A stretch of 64,000 bases of DNA from Nectonema munidae (lineage: Eukaryota; Nematomorpha; Nectonematoida; Nectonematidae): assembly GCA_030549495.1 (NCBI GenBank), contig JAUIRK010000641.1:186001-250000 (forward strand). Reading direction: 5' to 3'. Of this stretch, positions 1-13,100 are shown piece by piece. The translations under genes were made by a program, and so were the position numbers. The notes under the pieces were generated by a model, which saw only the letters and a list, made by a program, of their open reading frames with translations, did no database searches and was not told the origin of the DNA. Position 1 is the stretch's first letter. The number at the start of each line of letters is the position of its first letter.

Positions 1-246
1 TTTAAAGTTTCATTGAATTGAACAACTATGAACACTTTAGAGAAAGTATTGAAAATTATTTCAAAGTATCCATGACTTTCTAATACAACAACATATAATA
101 AATGACATTTTCTGATTTAAAATTGGATCATTTTCTAGCAGTTTTTTCAGTTTAGAAAGAGAAATTGGCAATTTTGTAATTTGGGATAAGTACTGCGAGA
201 GATTTGAGAGTTTTCCATATTCATGATTTTATTGATTTATTTTATT

Positions 247-590
247 TCAATCTATTTCCAAGATAACTTTTAACGCCACATTCGTCTTAAATGAAATAAT
301 GCTGAAACAAGTAAAGGCATCTTCGACTGAAAAAGTCTCTATGTTGTTTTTTCCGACAAAATCAATGAATCGTGAATATTCTCTAATTATTGCTACCAAG
401 TTTTGACACAGATTTTCTTTTTTTTAACAATTTCTTGATATTTGGCAATAAAATTCCATCATCTTCATCATTAATTTCTTCACTGCTGAGCGATTTTAAT
501 GAAAATATTTTGCTGCTTGCAACCAATTTGTCAATTTCGTTACATTTGGAACTGAAGTGTGACCGATAGGTTTGAAAAGAGAACGTCTTT
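247..590 (-). CDS. 3' terminal exon of an unidentified protein-coding gene (partial)
   Basis: Read on the minus strand this stretch is coding-like, with mixed residue composition, an acidic patch (EEINDEDDG) and a closing half that reads REYSRFIDFVGKNN and FSVEDAFTCFSIISFKT before a TGA at 249-247. Three AATAAA hexamers follow the stop (complement of 228-246), as expected for a polyadenylation site. The reading frame shifts inside a run of eight T at 418-425, between the acidic half and the terminal half. That could be a homopolymer miscount or a real lesion. I do not recognise the family. Upstream exons, if any, would lie between 0.6 and 5.4 kb, and a candidate patch is noted at 4.46-4.87 kb. 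It does not resemble the transposases nearby, so a host gene is the better guess. Confidence 0.35.
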
Positions 591-1095
591 TTCTATTACT
601 AATTTTGAATGATCTAATGCCGGTAATCTACAATTTTGCTGGATAACTTAACTTTTAAAGTAAACTTGTGTAAAAGATGTTAAAAACATGCAATGATAAA
701 AAAAAGTTCTTCAGCAGCTTCTGCTGCGAATATATCGTATGTAACCGCGTTTGTCAACAAAAAAAATTTGTCTTACAAAAAACTTCTTTATGTTTAACCT
801 CAGTCAGAAAAACTTTACAGTAAAAACTTTTATTAGATGAAAAAAGGCCAACTATTGTGAAGTGCTGATATAAAGAAGAAATCTTGTATGTATCGCTTAT
901 AACAATTTTAGGCACATTGAATCAAAAAGTGTTAAATATAAAAATTGACTTTGATTGACTTAAAAATTTGAAATTAGTTCAAAATTTTTCAGACTAAACA
1001 AGTAAAGATCTTCAAGGAGTTTTTGCTAAACGAAAATAAAAGTTGACTTTTACTCGCCCTGATTATTAGTTATTGCTACGATTGAAAATTCCCGA
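591..1095. other. AT-rich spacer, no gene seen
   Basis: No convincing coding frame, repeat terminus or RNA structure is visible. It may be an intron of the gene ending at 247. Confidence 0.4.
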
Positions 1096-2790
1096 CTAAA
1101 CTGCAAAGATACCACAGATGGCGTGCCAGCGTCTTCGTCCCAGCTTCCTGACGATCTCGTTGTCTTCTTCTTCTTCCAGAGCGTTGAAAAGGGCGATATC
1201 ATGACGGGGAGCATTGACAACTGAATGTGCCAAGAACCAGGCACGAACGTAATGCTTGGGAATAAAAATGCAGACATCATTTAAATTCTCCAAAATACCT
1301 GATTGTGCTACACGGGAAGAAGAGGGTCTTTTAAGTCGATGCTGAGAGAACTGGGGAATGAAGATCCACATCTTCAAGCTAAATATGACCCGAGCCATCC
1401 ATCGTGCTCGATTTAAAGCCCCGGGTTTTCGAAAAGTGATGCTTTCGCGGCCATGTCGCACCCCTACAAGAAAGATAATGACCAACTCAAGAAGCTCTCT
1501 GTAGTCGTCGCGTGGATGATTAAAGTGCAGCTGACTTTGGCAAAAATTGAGGACATCAGTAGCCCACGATGCAACTCGAATAGCATCTTCGGCTGTTTGA
1601 TAGTTTTTTTTATCCACAGAAGGCCAAAACTCTTTGAATTGTTGAAAAATTGTGGTATAAGGGCTACGTGACACCTCTGAAACCAATGAAGAAGACACCG
1701 CTTTTAGTAGAAGCTCCAAATCCTGATGTCTACAAGCTAGACTCAAGAGACACGTCTAAGAATCTGCTGCAGACGCACACAGACACTGCCTTTGCGACCG
1801 ATGTTAGTAGCAGTCGTGTCGAAGCAAAGCGCTGCAATCCTCTCTTAAAGGTTCCATTCCTTGATGACGTTAATAATTGTGGTGGCTGTTGGCAAAGCAG
1901 CTTGAGAACTCTTTCTCCAGAAACAAGAATAGGAAGGCGATCCACTACTTCTCCATTAGTAAGTGCAGGCATCAACTTTCCATTCCAGTGGACAGTCAGG
2001 GGAACAGTTGGAGAGAAAGACTCCTTTATTTCAGCAGCTCTTTCTTCACGATGTTTACTGCGATGTATGTGGATTGTGCTCTTAGAAGGTTCTTTCACGT
2101 TTGGCCCCAAGACGGAGGCGAATGGAAGAAATACCGTCATTGCTCCTCGACTGCTTACATGACTTCGATCAAGAGCTGCAGCGACTTCTGGATTAATGAC
2201 GGCGGCTTTCCTACTTCTGCAAGATTTTTTGTCTGGAGATTTATATGGACTTTCAACTATGGGACTCGATGAAGAAGACGACGACGATTCATACTTAGTT
2301 TTTGAAAATCTTTCCTCGTATGCCTTTTTCTCTTTGTCTCTGTCTTCTTTGATTATCATCATCTGCATTGCATCCTGATGACAAACAATTGTTTTAGCTT
2401 GACCTGAAAAGACTTTTGGTTCTCCACCGCTTTCACAGATTCTCGGGATTTGGATTTCTTGAGGGCCGCGTACTCATCGTGTTGCTTCTTCACTTTTTTG
2501 AAGATGTGACAATAATGTTTTGTTGGAATATTGGCCTTTTCCCATTGCTCTTGAATTTTTAGAGTGGTTTCTCATATGGCCTTATTCGAATCTCTGGGAT
2601 TCCTCTTGACATGCCATTCCAAAACCCTCAAAACTTGTCCAGTGAGGAAAAGCAATGTGGTAACTCGTTCGTTGCTAATTCGCCAAACAGTCAGAGAGTA
2701 TTCTTTGACCGCAACTCAGACATTTGAATATAGGCAGTGGATCAACAAGGAGTGCAAACAACAAACACTTATACGTATCTGATTTATTAT
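1096..2790 (-). mobile_element. Unclassified transposon-like element, copy 1 (HWDGK/FDTT protein family), broken
   Basis: The minus strand carries a degenerate coding region of a repeat-borne protein family that I recognise as widespread in invertebrate genomes but cannot place in a named superfamily. Reading down from 2790: a basic N-terminal part (WEKANIPTK), a middle part with NPEVAAALDRSHVSSRGAM and then VHWNGKLMP plus VDRLPILVSG, and a C-terminal part with SLACRHQDLEL, PRDDYRELLELV and ARWMARVIFSLK. The section expected between VLVSG and ACRH, which in copy 2 carries the FDTT motif, is missing. HWDGK, FDTT and DDYREL look like acidic sites of an RNase H-like nuclease; that is inference. 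Terminal inverted repeats were not found. A second copy lies at 41.0-42.2 kb on the other strand. Clearly non-functional. Confidence 0.6.
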
Positions 2791-4440
2791 AGTTTATCTA
2801 AAAGCAGGGTCTATTTTCTTTGAACTGCTATAACAGGAAACGTTGAATCTCGATTAATAATGGCAAACTAATGTATTTATGTTAGAAAATTGATGGAGAT
2901 TATTTCCTATAATATTCATAACATGAGAGATTTACCACATAATATTGAACTAATTTATCAAAAATATAAAATACAGTGAATAATAGGAAACACCAACTTA
3001 TCGATTAGATAATATGGTATAGTCAACAAACATGCCATTCACGACATAAGATGTATTTAATAATTCGTTGTAGTAGTGGTATACTTCTATATGTAGTAAT
3101 AAATTTTTGAAATTTTAATGAATAATGATAAATACGATCCCTTAAAATGTTTTGTCACTTCACAAAAATGAACAACTCACTGCTGTACAAGACAGGAGTG
3201 AACGACGTTATGCCCCCACAACTTCTGTATAGGTACTGACTTCTGTAGCTCTGCGCGACATCAAGATGTGGACTTTACAGTATAAAATTTTGCCAAACTA
3301 GTTTTTTGATGAAAAGGAATGTAACGAGAGGTTGTTCATAAAAATCCCATAAGTTTCATAACACCCTAATATGCATTTATTGATATAATTCAAGTAAAAC
3401 GCATACTTCTTTTTCTTTCATTAGTATAGAGTGCATCTGAATAGATACACATTGCTTTCGATCATAGATTCAAAGAAGACTTCTTACATGTTTAGATCTT
3501 TTGACTGCAGGAGCTTGTTTAATCCCTATATCAAATTTGAAAGAATTGTTGGAAAATTCTTCCTTTTTGCGAAATAATTAACTCAATCATATGCACACAC
3601 ACTCACTTTATAAAAGTTCAGCCATCCTTAAGAAGGCTGGCAATCCACTTTGGAAATGGCTGCATAAGTATATACTAAAGAAAATATATATTTTAAAAAA
3701 ACTTTAAATGAGTAATAATAAAGTTAAAAATATATATTGGGAAATAATGTAGTAAATTTTCATGAATGATTGAATCGAATATTTTTTCAATTTTATATCT
3801 TTTTTATATAATTAAAAGACTTTTGCGACTTGTGATTATCCAACTTTCCATATTACTTTACTTGTTTTGCACACACAATCTTTTTAAATAAATTATAAAA
3901 AAAATTTAAAGATGTGTGCCCCTGGATTGAATATAGTGATTTCGCTAAATTCTATGCTAGAGTTCTAAAATAAAATAATTTTTATTCTTCTTTAAATGAT
4001 AAATACAAATCTAATATAGAAAATGAAGAATGAGTTAGCTTTCATATTGCTATTAAAAAATAAAATATTGAAGTATGGCGCATTATTTTGTTCGAAAAAG
4101 AGGTTTGTCAAAGGTTGTTAGATTTGGGTTTACTTCCGATTATTTCTCTAAAAAGTGACACCCATATTAAGATATTTCATCAAATTACGAAAAGGAATAA
4201 TGTAATTCTAGGCTAGCAGAGGGGAACTAATTATAGTGTTTATCAACAAAAAATCTTTAATGGATTTTCTTATGTCTGAGAAAGAGTATGTTTATCGTTG
4301 TGTATGCTTACACTGTTACCAGTAAGGAGTTATCTGAAATACAATGACACACATTATTTATTTTTTTATATTTTAAATAGGGTTTACTATCTTATCTAGG
4401 GCGGTATACACATCGATCAGTCTTCTGTGTATTTAAAAAC
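2791..4440. other. AT-rich DNA, nothing recognised
   Basis: About 1.65 kb with no supported exon, RNA gene or transposon terminus. Short GC-richer patches (about 3.18-3.26 and 3.60-3.66 kb) have no readable frame of note. Confidence 0.4.
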
Positions 4441-4900
4441 TTTCCCTATTGGCAAAGCCTCTTTTTCCTGTCATTAGAGATATAAAAAAGGCAATCATTG
4501 CAATGGCAGTAGTTGTAATTTGCTTGGTTCTCACAATCAGGATCCATAGCTCTTGTGAAGTAAAAGCAAACAGGTTTAAAAAAAGCCGCTAGCTTTACCG
4601 GGTTATGAATGCTAAACACACTTCTCTTTTATACAAGTGCAATCAATTTCCAAAGGATTTGATTTTCCAAGTTTTTGAAGTGTGGGAAAAAGTAGTTATT
4701 TTTTAGTTTCAACAGCACGTCTTCAGTTTCCTTCACAAGGAAGGATTTATAGCACGAATGACTTATCTTGCTGATATTTTTAAAAATGAATGAACTAAAT
4801 AAGAAATTAGGGAGACACAGGAGCAACGTGATAGTGCACATTGATACAAACAATGCTCTCAGCAATATTCGAGCAGTGTCCTCATAAAAATTTATTTAAA
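4441..4900 (-). other. Coding-like patches on the minus strand, unassigned
   Basis: Two stretches read like protein on the minus strand. One (about 4865 to 4629) contains SHSCYKSFLVKETEDVLLKL and ends LWKLIALV. The other (about 4620 to 4460) is cysteine-rich (MDPDCENQANYNYCHCNDC). Neither resembles a family I know, and splice sites cannot be chosen without homology. They may be upstream exons of the gene ending at 247, or remnants of a repeat. Confidence 0.2.
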
Positions 4901-5421
4901 AAAGATTTTACTAATTATTTGTATTTGCAGTTGGGGACTAAAAATTATGTCAAAGAATATTATTATATTTTTTATACTAAATCGATTATGCTTATTTAGT
5001 ATATAGACTCAGTATTAGGGCATGGAAATTTCATCAAATTTGCTGATATCACCAACAAAATTACATTTTTAAAATAAATTAGTGTCTTTTGACTACTCTT
5101 TCTTACACATGAAGGAAGAAATCTGGATGATTGAATTGTGTGCAGAGGGAAGTAAAAAAATAGGGAAAAATTCTACAGAATTAATAAAAATAAAATACTG
5201 ATTTACCAAATGTTAAACAAAATGTAAGAAAATTATTAAATCGTGCTTCGGCATGAACACCGTGTGTCATGTGGGTAATCAGATTTATAAAACAATAGTG
5301 TTACATCTAGTATAAATTATAAGTAACGTTCAAACAGTTTCTGGTCGATACGTGAAACAATTTATTCGAAATAAAAAATAAAAATTTTTGCTAGCTTGGC
5401 AGTAATTGTTTTTAATTGCGG
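4901..5421. other. 3' flank of POLG
   Basis: This is the sequence downstream of the POLG stop codon, read on the minus strand. It is AT-rich and presumably includes the 3' UTR. No second gene is visible. Confidence 0.4.
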
Positions 5422-5483
5422 TTAAATGGCATTATTCTCAATATCCAATTTTTCCACGAGCTGATATATGTCCAACTTTTCAT
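5422..5483 (-). CDS. POLG: POLG exon 16 (C-terminus)
   Basis: DEKLDIYQLVEKL matches human GEALDIYQIIELT. Ends NNAI and TAA at 5424-5422. Confidence 0.88.
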
Positions 5484-8400
5484 CTAAAAAAAATTAAATT
5501 AAAATATTTAAAAGTATGATACTTTAAAAAATTGATATTTATATCAATGCTTCCTCACTCTCTGGGACACGGGATAAATTTGTAAATCATAAATGTTTAT
5601 CCAATTTTTGAAGGTAAATTGAAAGATGTTTGTGTAGAGCAATGCTTTCATGGACCTAATCTAAGAATTCATCATTACAAAATGTTCATTTTGGTGGCTT
5701 TCATGTTTTGTTTTTGCCTACATATTGTCCATATTTACACTTCATGGATCATTGTTATAGTAAGCGGAAGTCTCATATTACTAGGTCGCTCAGTGGGCAA
5801 CAAATGAAGGCGTGTATAGGTGTGGCTTTAAATGAAATTACATCTAACTGCTTTGGGTATTCCTTTCTTAGAGTAACCAAAAATTTTATGCATAAAACAA
5901 TATAAGATTTTTCTAGAAGGACGGGCTCCCTAGACGACTTCTGGCTACGTCTTTAAGGAGAAGACTGCTAACTTCAAATACGTTATATTTTAGATGTCAT
6001 GGATTTAAATCTTTTTAGAATTTAAATGACAACTGAAACTCGGTTTTGTGTTGTAAAAAAATTAAAGCAAAAGGCGGGTGATGTTCGCGGTTTCTCGATT
6101 CTTGAATCAACATTCACTCTTTATTTCAGTGATTTTTCTTTTGCTGCCTTAGAACAGAGATGGGGAAACTTTTTAATACAATAATGGGCGAAAAATTTCA
6201 AAAATCAAGGTCTGCGGACGAATCACAAATATCAACTCTTACGCATAACATCTAAAGGAGACAGTACAATAAATCAGGAATCGTAAGATGTTGAATGACT
6301 TTTTCTAATACAATTTTATAGGGGAAATTTACTCGATTTTTTTACATACCGGTGTATATCTGCGGGCGCTTTAAGAAATTGAAAAAGGAAAATATAGAAA
6401 TACCTCGAAAATTAGATGATTCGTCAAATAACTCTAACGTAGAAAACTTTAATTCTTTGGACAGACTTTTCTTAATATGAATTTCACTGAAAAAAGCCAC
6501 TGACTAAAAAATAACAAAAAGGTTTATAAAGTGCAAAAACACGAATAAAAAACAAAATGAATTCCTGCTTATCAAATATTGAAGAAATGACATAAAAGAT
6601 GAATGCATAGATCATAATAGTTTCATGTGGAAAGTAAAACTTACAAAAGTTCATAGAAAAATGACATAATGTTTATATTTTATTGAGCTGATCAACGTTT
6701 TAGATTGTATATACTAAAAAAAGTGAAAAATAATATATAATAATTTGAGTTTATTATTGAATATATAAAGGGCGGTTTGTTTAAAAAATTTTAGGGAGAA
6801 GTGTTAGATGTTGCTAAATCCTCTGCAAAAACACTGAATACGACTTCGTTTTGGAATGAGATAATATTGGAATAGACGGTGAAGAGTTTGTTAAAGAATT
6901 TGCAAGAAGCAATGCTAGGGAATTAAATTGATATATTTACTTTAAAGAAACTTGTTATAATGAGCTTCAAAGCATATAAAGTTTATGCGGTTGGCCTCGG
7001 TAGCGGATTTAAAGGGGAAGAGCGATGCCCGATCCTCCTCTTTTAACTTTCAACATGCGAATGTATAGTGGAGTTAAATTTTGTGAAGGAGGTGTAATCT
7101 TGATCTGTAAGATTCATTTCTCACTGGCGTAAGTTAACTCTTGACTATAATGCATTGATGTGATTGCTTTACTCTCAATTCATAAATCTGATGATTGTGG
7201 ACTATTGTATTCTCTGTTCGCGCTGTTGGAAAGTTTGAGGAGCGCTGCTTTAGACTAGACAAGCAGCATTCATTCCCACTCCATTAGTATATAGAATATT
7301 GATTGAACTAATTTCATTCTAGATCCGCCCCTGGTTGGGTGCATGCAAAATACTTTTATGAGCTACGTTTGCCACTCCATTATCAAAAGGACGCCAACGT
7401 TTGATCACATGTATATTACAAACTGATATACTATGGCATATTGCTTTTCATATTCGCAAATCTTTCATGCCCAATAAATGAGAGTGGTATAATGAAGTAA
7501 ATCAGAATTTAAAAGAAAAGAAAAATACCATAGGCAAATTGAAAATCTTGACTTTATTAGAAAAAAAAGAGCGAGTGAGCAAGTGAGCGACTTGTAAGGC
7601 CAGAGCAGTAATGTACTTTTGATCCTCCCTCACCAAGTAGTGTACTTCATCATGAATGCTAATGGCAAACCTAGCATCTATCTTATATTCACTCATTAAC
7701 CAATGCATACATACCTAGAACGAGGTTATTTATAAGCATTGTGATGCAAGGATACAGAAGTACATCGTTATTTGCGTTGTTTGTTAATGCAAATGTGCTA
7801 ATACGATTTTTCCAAAGAAGAAAATCGAAAAAAGGAAAAATATATAAGTTATAAGTAGACTGCTATTTTCAAATAAATTTAAAAATAACATATAGATTTA
7901 CAAAGCATTGTATAAGGATTTTTAAATTTTAATACGGTTTATTAAATAAATAATTCTCAGGATTTTGTTATGCTACAAATAAATATTTTAATAAATATAC
8001 CCTAGTGATGGGCGGTTAATCGAATCGCAAATTGTGTTTTTTTAAATATCAAAATCGCATTGAAAAATTCCATGGTTTTTAAGAGTATTTAAAAAAGTTA
8101 AATTTTTAAATCAATTTTAAAATTTATATAAATTAACTTTAAATTTTATTTAACTTCATTTTTGATGTTCTGAATTAAAATAAAATTTTAACTTTACACA
8201 TAAGACAAATCGGAATCGCACAAAATGGAAAATGAAAAGATGGGAAAAACTATACGCATTTATAAGATAATATTAATTGTTTATTATTTAAAATCATAAT
8301 AAACATTATAATGCTTGATGCTAACTCGAACCCAAGGCATTGTGGTATCGAAGTCATCAGAGGTCTGACAAGACCTCCGGGGAGACAACGTGCCAGGCCT

Positions 8401-10107
8401 TATTATATGTATAAATCGTATAGTCGTAAAAACATACTAAAAATGAAAATTTTCAAAAAATATTTTACCTACATATTGAAAGCACCATTCCAAAAATTCT
8501 ACATAAAAGTTCAAAACACTTAACTTTGAAATTGCAGTTTTATTTAATGAAAATTATGATTGGTTGATAAATTTCAACCCCCCCCCCCCTCATGTCAACT
8601 TTTAGAATAGATATATCATCACTTAACAAAATCGACTTATGTCAATTTTGGATAACCCTAACCCTCCAGTTTTAGTTGACGTCAATTGTGACCGACCCCT
8701 AAGTAGCAGTAGTATAGCACAAACACATGTAAAGCAATCCTAGTAAGACTCCACGTACATTAGTGATTAAAAATAAATAAAAATAAAAAATTTACCGTTA
8801 CCGATAAACTTTTACCGCTTAATTGCAGTGTGTTGTGTACTTTTACCATTAGGAAAAAAAAGATTTTTTTGTTTTATATTTATAATACCAAACTTGTTTG
8901 TTTATGCCATTGTAAAAGTGCGTTTAGAATTTAAACATGTTCTTCCTTCTAAACTCGTTCTAAAATTCGTTTTCTAAACACTACGCACTTTACAGTGTTT
9001 TCGAGCCATCTTATCTCACATATTTAGAAAGCATGTGTTTAGATGGTGATTGTTATACCCAGAAATAAGACTATAATTGATCGAAACAGCTCTAATTTTT
9101 CATTCTCCTACACTTAATAGTATAAAAACTTTAGCTGTCAAAATATTTAAAAGATTGTTTCCGTTAAAAGTGGGTGATTAAAAGTAGGTGGCAACTTACT
9201 TCAATTGAAATTGATCATTCTTGTAATGTAAATTCCAGCTATTCTGATGAATGCAACTTTGGTAATCCCGACTCGATGCTTGAAAGATATCAAAAAGAAA
9301 TTTCAAGCAAAAACAAAAAAGTGAAGCTTTCTCAAGTCGATTTGTGTAAGGAAATGAAATTGTTTGAAGTGACGGGAAAAAGAACTGAAAACCTTGAATT
9401 GCTCTACCAGTCTTTGCTGCTACCAGTGTAGAATCTGAAAGGGCTTTTTCTGCTGCTGGATATTTTATTTCCAAACTTCGTTCTCAATTAGCTCCAAAGA
9501 CATTAGATGCATTATGCTTTTTGCGTTTTTTTTTTTTAAATAATGAATAAATTTACTTTTACCGTTATCATTGATTTTTACTAACACAAAAAAATTGTTG
9601 TTTTTTGACTCAAGTTAAAAAAACGCTATAAAAGATATATATACTAGTTTGTTTTGATCACTTTATGATTTATCAGTAATATACGTTAAATAATATAAAA
9701 ACCGGTAATGATATTTTGAAGACGGTAATTTACCGGTAATCAAAAATTTGGTAATGTTTACTCACAAACGTACACTAAGTGTCTCGAGAATATAATTTAC
9801 AAAAAATATGTGGAGTTTTACTATGAGTGCTTTGCATGTGTTTGGCTACTACTACTATCCTTCTTGATTATCACTAATCATGTCAAATATCTTTGCATGT
9901 CTTAATGTTATACTTTCTCTTTTCTATTCTCTTTCTTGTGTTGGTGTGTTTTAACAAAACAAAAAAAGAATTAATTTAAAAAAAAACACACAAAAAAAAC
10001 ACCAAAAATATCACACAAAAAATTTTAAAAAAAGAAAAAAAAAAACAAAAAGAAAAAAAAAAAAAAGGGGGGGGGGTTAAAAAAAAAAAAAAAAAAAACA
10101 CTTCTAT

Positions 10108-10143
<36 letters not shown>

Positions 10144-13100
10144 CTTCTTCCCAATAATTTGGGTTTTTTTTTTTTTTTTTTTTGGGGGGGGGTGTGTTAT
10201 AAAAGGATTTCCTTTTTTTTTTTTTTTTTTTTTTTTATTAATTATTTTTTGCTACAGCAACATTAAGGTTTCTTTTATCTTATTTGTCTCTGGTTGATTT
10301 GATCGTCTGTATGTGTTCATAGTTTTTTATTCATAATTATCCTTTATTTAAATTTATGTTTTATTTTTAATTATCCAGATTCACTAATTTATTTATTCCA
10401 GTTTTATTTTTTAATTTCAAAATGGAAAGTCCTAAAAGAAAAGAACTAACATCACAACAAAAAATTGATCTTATAAATGCGAGACAAGGCAAAAGTACTA
10501 GACAACTCGCTGGGGTCTTTGGCATTGGTCGAACTCAAGTCCAAAATATTTTGAAAATTCAAGTTGTGACCGCAAAAGAAGAAATATAACAACACCAAAT
10601 GATAGTTTGAATCATGTTATGTGGGAATGGTTTCAAAAAATGTGCTCGCAAAAGTTAACTGTTAGTGGCCTTTGATGCAAGAACGAGCTTTACGCTACGC
10701 ACAAGACTTAAACCTGTCTAACTTCAAAGCTTCAAATGGATGCTTGCGTAGTTTTAAGCAACGTTATAATATTTCATCTTCTAAGTTTGTGGAGAAAGTG
10801 AAAGTGTTGATAAAAGTCTTGTCTCTGATTGGAAAACTAAGCTTCCATTATTGATAGAGCGATATGACAAATCTAATATATATAATATGGATGAGACAGG
10901 CGTTTTTTGGTCAACTTTCGAACGCTACATTTCCCTGGTGAAAAGTGTAAAAGTTAAAAAAAATCGAACAGTTGTTCTTTTTTGCTGTAATATGAATGGA
11001 GAATTCCAAAAACCGCTCGTTATAGGAAGATTTTAGAAGCCACGTTGTTTTAAAAATGTTCCTCATCAAGCTTTTCCTGTTTTATGGAAGTCTAATAAAA
11101 AAGCTTGGATGGTTGCTGAACTTTACTGTGAATGGTTGCTTGAATTTGATAAGTTGATGCAAAAACAAAAAGCCATCCAAAAGATGTTAAGACGAAAAAT
11201 ATAAAAGTTATTTTCTTTCCTGCTAATTGTACCTCAGTACTTGATCAGGGCATAATTCATACATTTAAACGTTATTACGAAAAAAACGTCTCAGTTCCAT
11301 TATTGCAAGAAAAGAAAAATATGGAAATTTTCCCTCCACTCCATTACTGTTTTAAACACCATTGAATGGATAGTGGACTCTGTTAAAAATATCAAGCCCT
11401 CTACATTTGAGGCTTGTTTTTGCAAGAGTGGTTTTGGTGTTCTTTCACAATGTTTGAATCTAGCAAAAAAGCAAACATTAATTGATACCTACTTTATTAA
11501 AAAGAAAAATTACTACCTGTTTTTTGCAAAATAAAAATAACTTTATAGATTTTACTTTTTTTATTTCTCTGACATTTTAAGTTTATTTTGAATTTTTTAC
11601 TATGTAATAATTTAAATAATACAAAGAAGCGAAAAAAATATAATACGAGAATTTTTTAAAAACATTTTAAACCATGCCTATTTTAAAGAGCATCCTTTTA
11701 ACCGCATTTTTCAAAAATTTCTAAATTTTTTTTATATGCCTTGCAACAATATGGACAATTTTGCTATTTTTTACTATACTTTAGCGTGTAATATGAATAA
11801 TTAAATATTTTTTTTCTATTTTTTTGCATACTAATAAAATGTACCAAATATTTAAACATAATACGTTGAAAAAATGTTAATTTTAATTTCAATTTTTTTA
11901 AAAAATTGAGGGCCCTTACAAAATTTTTAAAAAATTTTAAATTTATCTAATTTTAGATTTAAATATCTCATTTTAAAGGTAATATTATACTGGCTACTAC
12001 AATGTATTAATATTTTAAATTTGAATTTTTTTAAATACTTTTTTTGACTCTAAACTTGATAAAATGACAAAAATTCCAACTTTGACCTCAAGTCATTCGA
12101 TTCATTTCAAACAAATTACATATTTTGGAATCAGCGTAGCAAACCCTATTAGAATAGGTTTTTAAATTTTAAAATTTCCGATTTTTCATGCATTTAAAAC
12201 GGTCTCAAAATTATGACTTCACATATATTCAACAAATATACAAGTATTATACATTTTTAGATTTTTCTTATCATTCTGAATAACAATATTAACTTTATTT
12301 TACCATAAATATTAGGTTAAAATTTTTTTATATATATTTGTCTTGCCAGACCTACTTCAATTCATATACACACACAGACACATCATTTGTATAGTGGCAG
12401 ATTCTTTATAATAAAAAAACCCTCTTAAAGAACGCCCCTGAATAAGGAACACCTCGCTTTAGGGAATAGTTTTTCAAAGTCCTCATCAATCTTCTAATAC
12501 AATATATGAACAATATTCTAATTTAATATATGAACAGAGTTTCATATTTTTTGATTTTTTAGAGAATATTTTCGATTCTTTGATTACAGAATTTTATTTT
12601 GATTATTTGACAGATATATTATTTATTATCGTGAAAAAATTGCAAAAATATAGGTAACATCGTCTCCCCGAATGAGGTATATCAGATCTTACATCAAGCG
12701 AAATATGAACTGACAGATTGGAGATGAACCATCGCAGTATACAGGTTGGAAATGAACCATCGTAGTATACAGGTATATAGGTAATAACTTATGTAGCATC
12801 GTCTCCCCGAATGATGTATATCAAATCTTACATCTAGCAAAATGTGAACAGAAAGTTGAACATGTCTTCCTAGTCGTTTGGACATGGAATAGAAACCATC
12901 GTAGTATACAGGTTGGAGATGATATATATATATTAAAAAATATATCTACACATGCTCCACAAATAATAAAAATATTGGTAGCGCGCTTTCTATGATTAAG
13001 CATGCTTTAGTTTTAAAATATCGATAGGTTAGTTTGAGATTTTAATTGATGTATTGCAAAAAAATTCTAATTTAGATTATAATATTAGTCTTTTAAATGG

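Noticed and set aside
1650-2272. Plus-strand open frames opposite the first unclassified element
   Set aside because: They are antisense shadows of the minus-strand protein, whose motifs are clear.
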